A DNA stretch of 64,000 nucleotides from Cephalopachus bancanus (Eukaryota; Chordata; Mammalia; Primates; Tarsiidae), in NCBI GenBank assembly GCA_027257055.1, contig JAPVLO010000007.1, positions 2,418,001 through 2,482,000 of the forward strand. The letters run 5' to 3'. Numbering within the stretch: the first letter of the stretch is position 1; each line of letters begins with the position of its first letter. Below, piece after piece: positions 60,072 through 64,000 of the stretch. The notes under the pieces were generated by a model. It did not search any database. It had not been told where the DNA came from and saw nothing but the letters and a program-made list of their open reading frames with translations. Made by a program: the position numbers and the translations under genes.

Positions 60072-61335
60072 AATGCCTCAAGAGTTTTGTTGTCAAGTTT
60101 CCAAAATTAAAGGGGCCAGATGATCAGACTCATAGGGAGACTTATTTTCAGTGGAGGCTCATTGAATCCTGATAATTTAGACCCAGGCAACTCTATCACC
60201 TATGCCAGCATGTGGGTTAGTGCTATTAACCCCAGTACAACTCAGCTAATACCTCATTTTGCATCTTATATTCCATTGAAAGCTTCTTCCTTTGTTTCAC
60301 TTTAGTCATTTCTGCACATAAGTTCCACAAGTAGTGGGGGCTATCCAACTCAAACTTGTGTTAATCATGACATTCTTTTCTTTAAAAAACTACATTGTCT
60401 TTATAAAAATGGCACATATGCTGGTAAATTATAAGCAGGTCAGCCGCATGAATACAGCATAATTTGGTATATTGGCCTTGGTATAACTTTCTAGTTCCCT
60501 TTAAGAGACTATTTCCTCTCTCTCTTCCTTATTTTCAAGTATTTGACCTGAGATGCCTTAAAACTATACATTACTCCTAACATCCCAAATTTGTGAACCA
60601 GCAGGTTGCTTTCAACCTTGCAAATTATAAACAAAACCAGTTTAACAATATCCACATCCTTGAGGATGCTCCATTGAGCTGTGAATGTTAGGATTCTTTT
60701 GACCACAGGCGAGAGAGAGAAAAACTGACTGCATTGGCTTAAGTAAAAGGGAAACTCATTGATTCACAAACTGAAATGTCTAAACATGTGTGGGTACTAA
60801 GTAAAACTGGTACAGCAGCCTCAGTCTCATTAAGAACTATATTTCTTTCCTTGTCTCTTTTCTACCCGCCATGGTACCAGAGTTCCTTCTTAGGACCTAC
60901 AGAGCTCCCTACAACTCTCTGGATAAGAAATTTCAGACACTCCCTTCATGACATCAACTGCTCTAGACATCTTTATCATTCAAGTATTTTTTCATCCAAA
61001 AGCCCTTCTAGAAACAGCATTAGTCAATTCCAACAATCCCTCCTTGGGTCTTAGTGGCATATTCATGTAGACAGTATGCCTATCCCTGAACTAGTCACTG
61101 CAGTCATGGGGATGTGGGAAGGGGCATAGACAATTGTCCATCCATTGAGAGGTGTCATTGTTCTAGAAGCATTCAATGGGCTTACTGATCCTCAGTCCCA
61201 GGGAAAAGTATGTCTGCAGTAGTTTCAGGCTACAGTATAGATGGCCTGCTCTTTGGGCTACATGATCTGACAGATCTCATAATGCTGGGAATCATTGTGA
61301 GGCATAAACATGCAATATAAAGGCTTTGACAAACT
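60072..61335. other. No gene recognised
   Basis: The first part (60145-60290) is collinear with 20530-20650, the end of the first repeated segment. The rest shows only short open frames (longest 92 codons at 60776-61054) without motifs. Confidence 0.4.
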
Positions 61336-61341
61336 CAAACA

Positions 61342-63011
61342 TGTTGGGAGCGCCAAACCTTAAAGAAACAAACTACAGAGCAACAGAGCACCTTAAAATA
61401 GGAAAACCGCTGACTAAGAGAACTCTGGCATACAGCAACCATGACGGAGGCAAAAGCCCCATGGAAAATATGCTGGCTGAGAGAAAAGCTCTGGCATATA
61501 GCGGCCATGTTGGAGGCAAAGGCCCCATGGATCCTGTTTGATGGACTCTTTTGTTTCTTTAAGAATGCATGCTCAGCCGGGCTCGGTGGCTCAGCCTGTA
61601 ATCCCGCGCCTTTGGGAGGCCGAGGTGAGTGGATTGCCGGAGCCCGTGGGTTCGAGACCCGCCTGGGCAGTGAGACCTCATCTCTACAATAAATCAAAAA
61701 ATCAGCCGGGCATGGTAGTGCATGCCTGTAATTCCGGCTACTTGGAAGGCTGAGGCGGAAGGATCACCGGAGCCCAGCAGGTCGAGGCTGCAGTGGCCGG
61801 AAGCAGCCACTGCACTCCAGTCTGGGCAACAGAGTGAGACTCCAACTCAAAAAAAAAAAAAAAGAATGCATGCTCAAAATTATAGTAAAATTTGCTAATT
61901 GATAATAAAATCTGCAATCAGTATCTTGGATTAATTATGATACGTTATAAATTTTATTGGAGGGATTTTAATAATAAATATAATTCATAGAAAACTTTAA
62001 GTTTCGTTTAAGGCTTTAAGTTTCCTTTTCCCAGAAGTTAACTTTAAGTTCCTGCTCCCAAAGGCTAATTTTAAGATCCTTTGTTAAGTGTACTGAAACT
62101 CTCTTAATCATTTTGTTTTTGCCTCCAGTCAACCTGGATGTACAAGAACAATCTATGTACTGAAACTCCCTTGTTACAGTTTCTGCCTCCAGCTGGACTG
62201 CTCAATAAGTTACTATGGCAATGGGATTTTTTACACATTAGTCGTGCACAAGCTTACAAGGAAATAGGTTTTAAGTATAATTAAATTTATAGTTTTAGTA
62301 TGTTTAAGAATAGGATAAAAATAAGTTTATAGTTTTATAATAATAAAAATTTATATTAATGATAGTTAAAATTTAAGAAGATTTAAAAGGTAATTATAAG
62401 TTTATAAGGTATAACATAGAGTTAAGTTTAATCATTAGATAAAAAGAAATTGTTAAGTTTTAAGAATAGTTAGAAAGACTCATATGAGTCATTGTGTGGC
62501 TTTGCAGTTAGAATTAGTATAAAAACAAACTAGTTGTGAATTTAGCTTCAAAGAATAACATAAAATGATACTTTGAAAAATCACAGAAAGTTAATAGAAT
62601 ATTTGAGATTTTATGTTAAGTAGAAATAGGAATGGTTTGTGAAACATGGATTATGCATTAAATAATATGGGGGACAGTTTGTGAAATTGTTATAAGAATA
62701 ATATGTGTGTCATCTTGACATAAATCTTGTGAAGCACGTTATGCATCACGGAACCTTGATTGTTACCTTGAGCAAAATCTTTTGTGAAGTACGTTATATA
62801 TCATGAGATTTGTAAGCCCCCAGCAGATGACTGTTTCTCTGCCAGAGGTTATAGAAAATGGTATACAAGCTGGAGAGAGTTTGAATAAAAGTTGGAATGG
62901 TCTTAGCCAGACTGAACCCAGAAGAACTGCTTCTGAGTTGTTTCTTCTTCACCGTGTCCTGATTCCCCCAATTCAGGCCCAACCTACCTCAGTCGGAGCT
63001 GGTCTCTGACA
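61342..63011 (+). mobile_element. Long class II (ERVK-type) solo LTR containing an Alu
   Basis: Starts TGTTGGGAGCGCC and ends GGTCTCTGACA. A perfect 6-bp duplication CAAACA flanks it (61336-61341 and 63012-63017). Without the Alu and its TSD the LTR is about 1.37 kb. The middle (62260-62620) is very AT-rich. TATAAAA at 62518-62524 and AATAAA at 62884-62889 are candidate signals. The long U3, the 6-bp duplication and the shared start with 35042 and 51651 fit a betaretroviral LTR family. Confidence 0.85.
61576..61861 (+). mobile_element. Alu SINE, young, nested in the LTR
   Basis: The best preserved Alu here: GCCGGGCTCGGTGGCTCAGCC start, many intact CpGs, GAGACTCCAACTC end and an A tail. Perfect 15-bp TSD AAGAATGCATGCTCA at 61561-61575 and 61862-61876. 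It inserted after the LTR. Confidence 0.96.
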
Positions 63012-63017
63012 CAAACA

Positions 63018-64000
63018 GAATAAAAAACTCTAGGGTTCTAGAGCAAGACATTTTCTATGGCAGAGAACTAGCCTTCGTTTGAGAAACAGGTCATGATTAA
63101 AACTACTGAACTCAATAGAGACTAAATCTTCAGTGTTTGACACCAAATAATACCCAACTAGAACTGCCCACCACAAACAAGGTCCTGTCAGACTTAAGTT
63201 ATAACATCAGGTGGCACAGTAATGACTCATTTTCTCCCCTCCCAGACTTGCTTTTCTACTGTATCTTCACCATCATATGGAGATCTTCCCATACCAGAAA
63301 CCTGGAAATTAATTATGATCTCTATGATTATCTACTCGTATGGCATATCTATACCAATTCCCAAAGTCAGATTTTCTGTTTGAAATGTTGCTGTAGTGTT
63401 GAGCATGCAAGTCTGACCATGACATTTCCTTGCCTAGGACTACCCCATGTCTTTCCCTTTTAGGTGAGTGTAAACACTCATGTCTTACAAGAATCTGCTG
63501 TCTCCCCAGCTTAGTACTGACATAGCCAAGCTGCATCTCTTCATGAGCTTGGTTCTCTTCATATGGAAAGTACTCTTTCTGGACTTTTTCTTATTCACAT
63601 GGAGAAACCCTTGTAAGATTTACATTGTTGCTCTTCTTCCTGAATCTTACTTGCTTGACCTTGTCTCCATTACTGTTGACCAAATACTCTGGTTATCATG
63701 ATGAGTTTCCTCAAATACAGTTCTATCTTTCAATACTCCCAGAAGTGGGACTTCCAGTACCAGGAACTCAAGAGGTATCCCTAGGGAACAAGATCATCTG
63801 GGGAGACTATGTGCCTTAAAAGCAATCTGTCTCTATAACCATTTAAATAAATGCACTAGAATAAGGGAAAAATCAAGGACTATTGGGCATAGTATCTAAA
63901 CTGACATTGATATCTGGAACCCAAAGCATTAGGACCACAAGTTAAAACACAGATGTATATGGATCAGGTAATGAATAGAGTTCTGACCAGTGTTTGGCTG
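63018..64000. other. No feature recognised
   Basis: Short open frames only (longest 108 codons at 63137-63463), none with recognisable motifs. The right edge is cut by the window. Confidence 0.4.

Overview
This is mammalian, almost certainly primate, nuclear DNA. No intact host gene is visible. The evidence is dimeric 7SL-derived Alu elements, autonomous L1 (LINE-1) retrotransposons and several classes of endogenous retrovirus (ERV). The youngest Alus share a diagnostic pattern (a GCCGGGCTCGGTGGCTCAGCC start, ACAATAAATC in the linker, GAGACTCCAACTC before the tail) that differs from ape and monkey Alus. I infer a strepsirrhine such as a lemur, with moderate confidence. The window is a stack of insertions within insertions.

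Layout, left to right. 1-4864: old diverged sequence with one reverse Alu. 4877-18003: a full-length L1 (outer), split inside ORF1 by a second full-length L1 (inner, 6824-13262) flanked by a perfect 15-bp target-site duplication (TSD). 18004-24140: old diverged sequence, including a possible ancient retroviral pol remnant. 24140-41240: remains of an older L1 that carries a gammaretrovirus-like provirus on the minus strand (24878-32640, perhaps to 33333) and a third long L1 (about 33664-40290). That third L1 is itself interrupted by an Alu and by a solo LTR. 41241-48278: old sequence with a truncated L1 tail. 48285-52705: a betaretrovirus-like (class II, ERVK-type) provirus with large internal deletions. 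52712-54475: a TACC-family retropseudogene and two Alus. 54476-56073: an antisense class I ERV fragment (LTR, primer-binding site, leader, gag start). 56074-61335: three Alus and an 86-bp L1 tail. 61342-63011: a long class II solo LTR holding a young Alu. 63012-64000: unassigned.

The most gene-like object is the minus-strand gammaretrovirus-like provirus. It keeps an 810-codon open frame covering the RT connection, RNase H and a complete integrase with its HHCC and D,D-35-E residues. It also keeps a gag UAG stop in a readthrough context followed by an 8-bp stem, a gag zinc knuckle, an ATGA pol/env overlap, and a 3' LTR with its polypurine tract. Stops and frameshifts break gag, the first part of RT, and env, and no matching 5' LTR is visible.

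The non-repeat background (about 1-4864 plus 18013-20650, about 20900-24100, and about 43000-60500) carries three mutually similar, highly diverged copies in the same order. They are either old segmental duplications or three copies of one ancient element.
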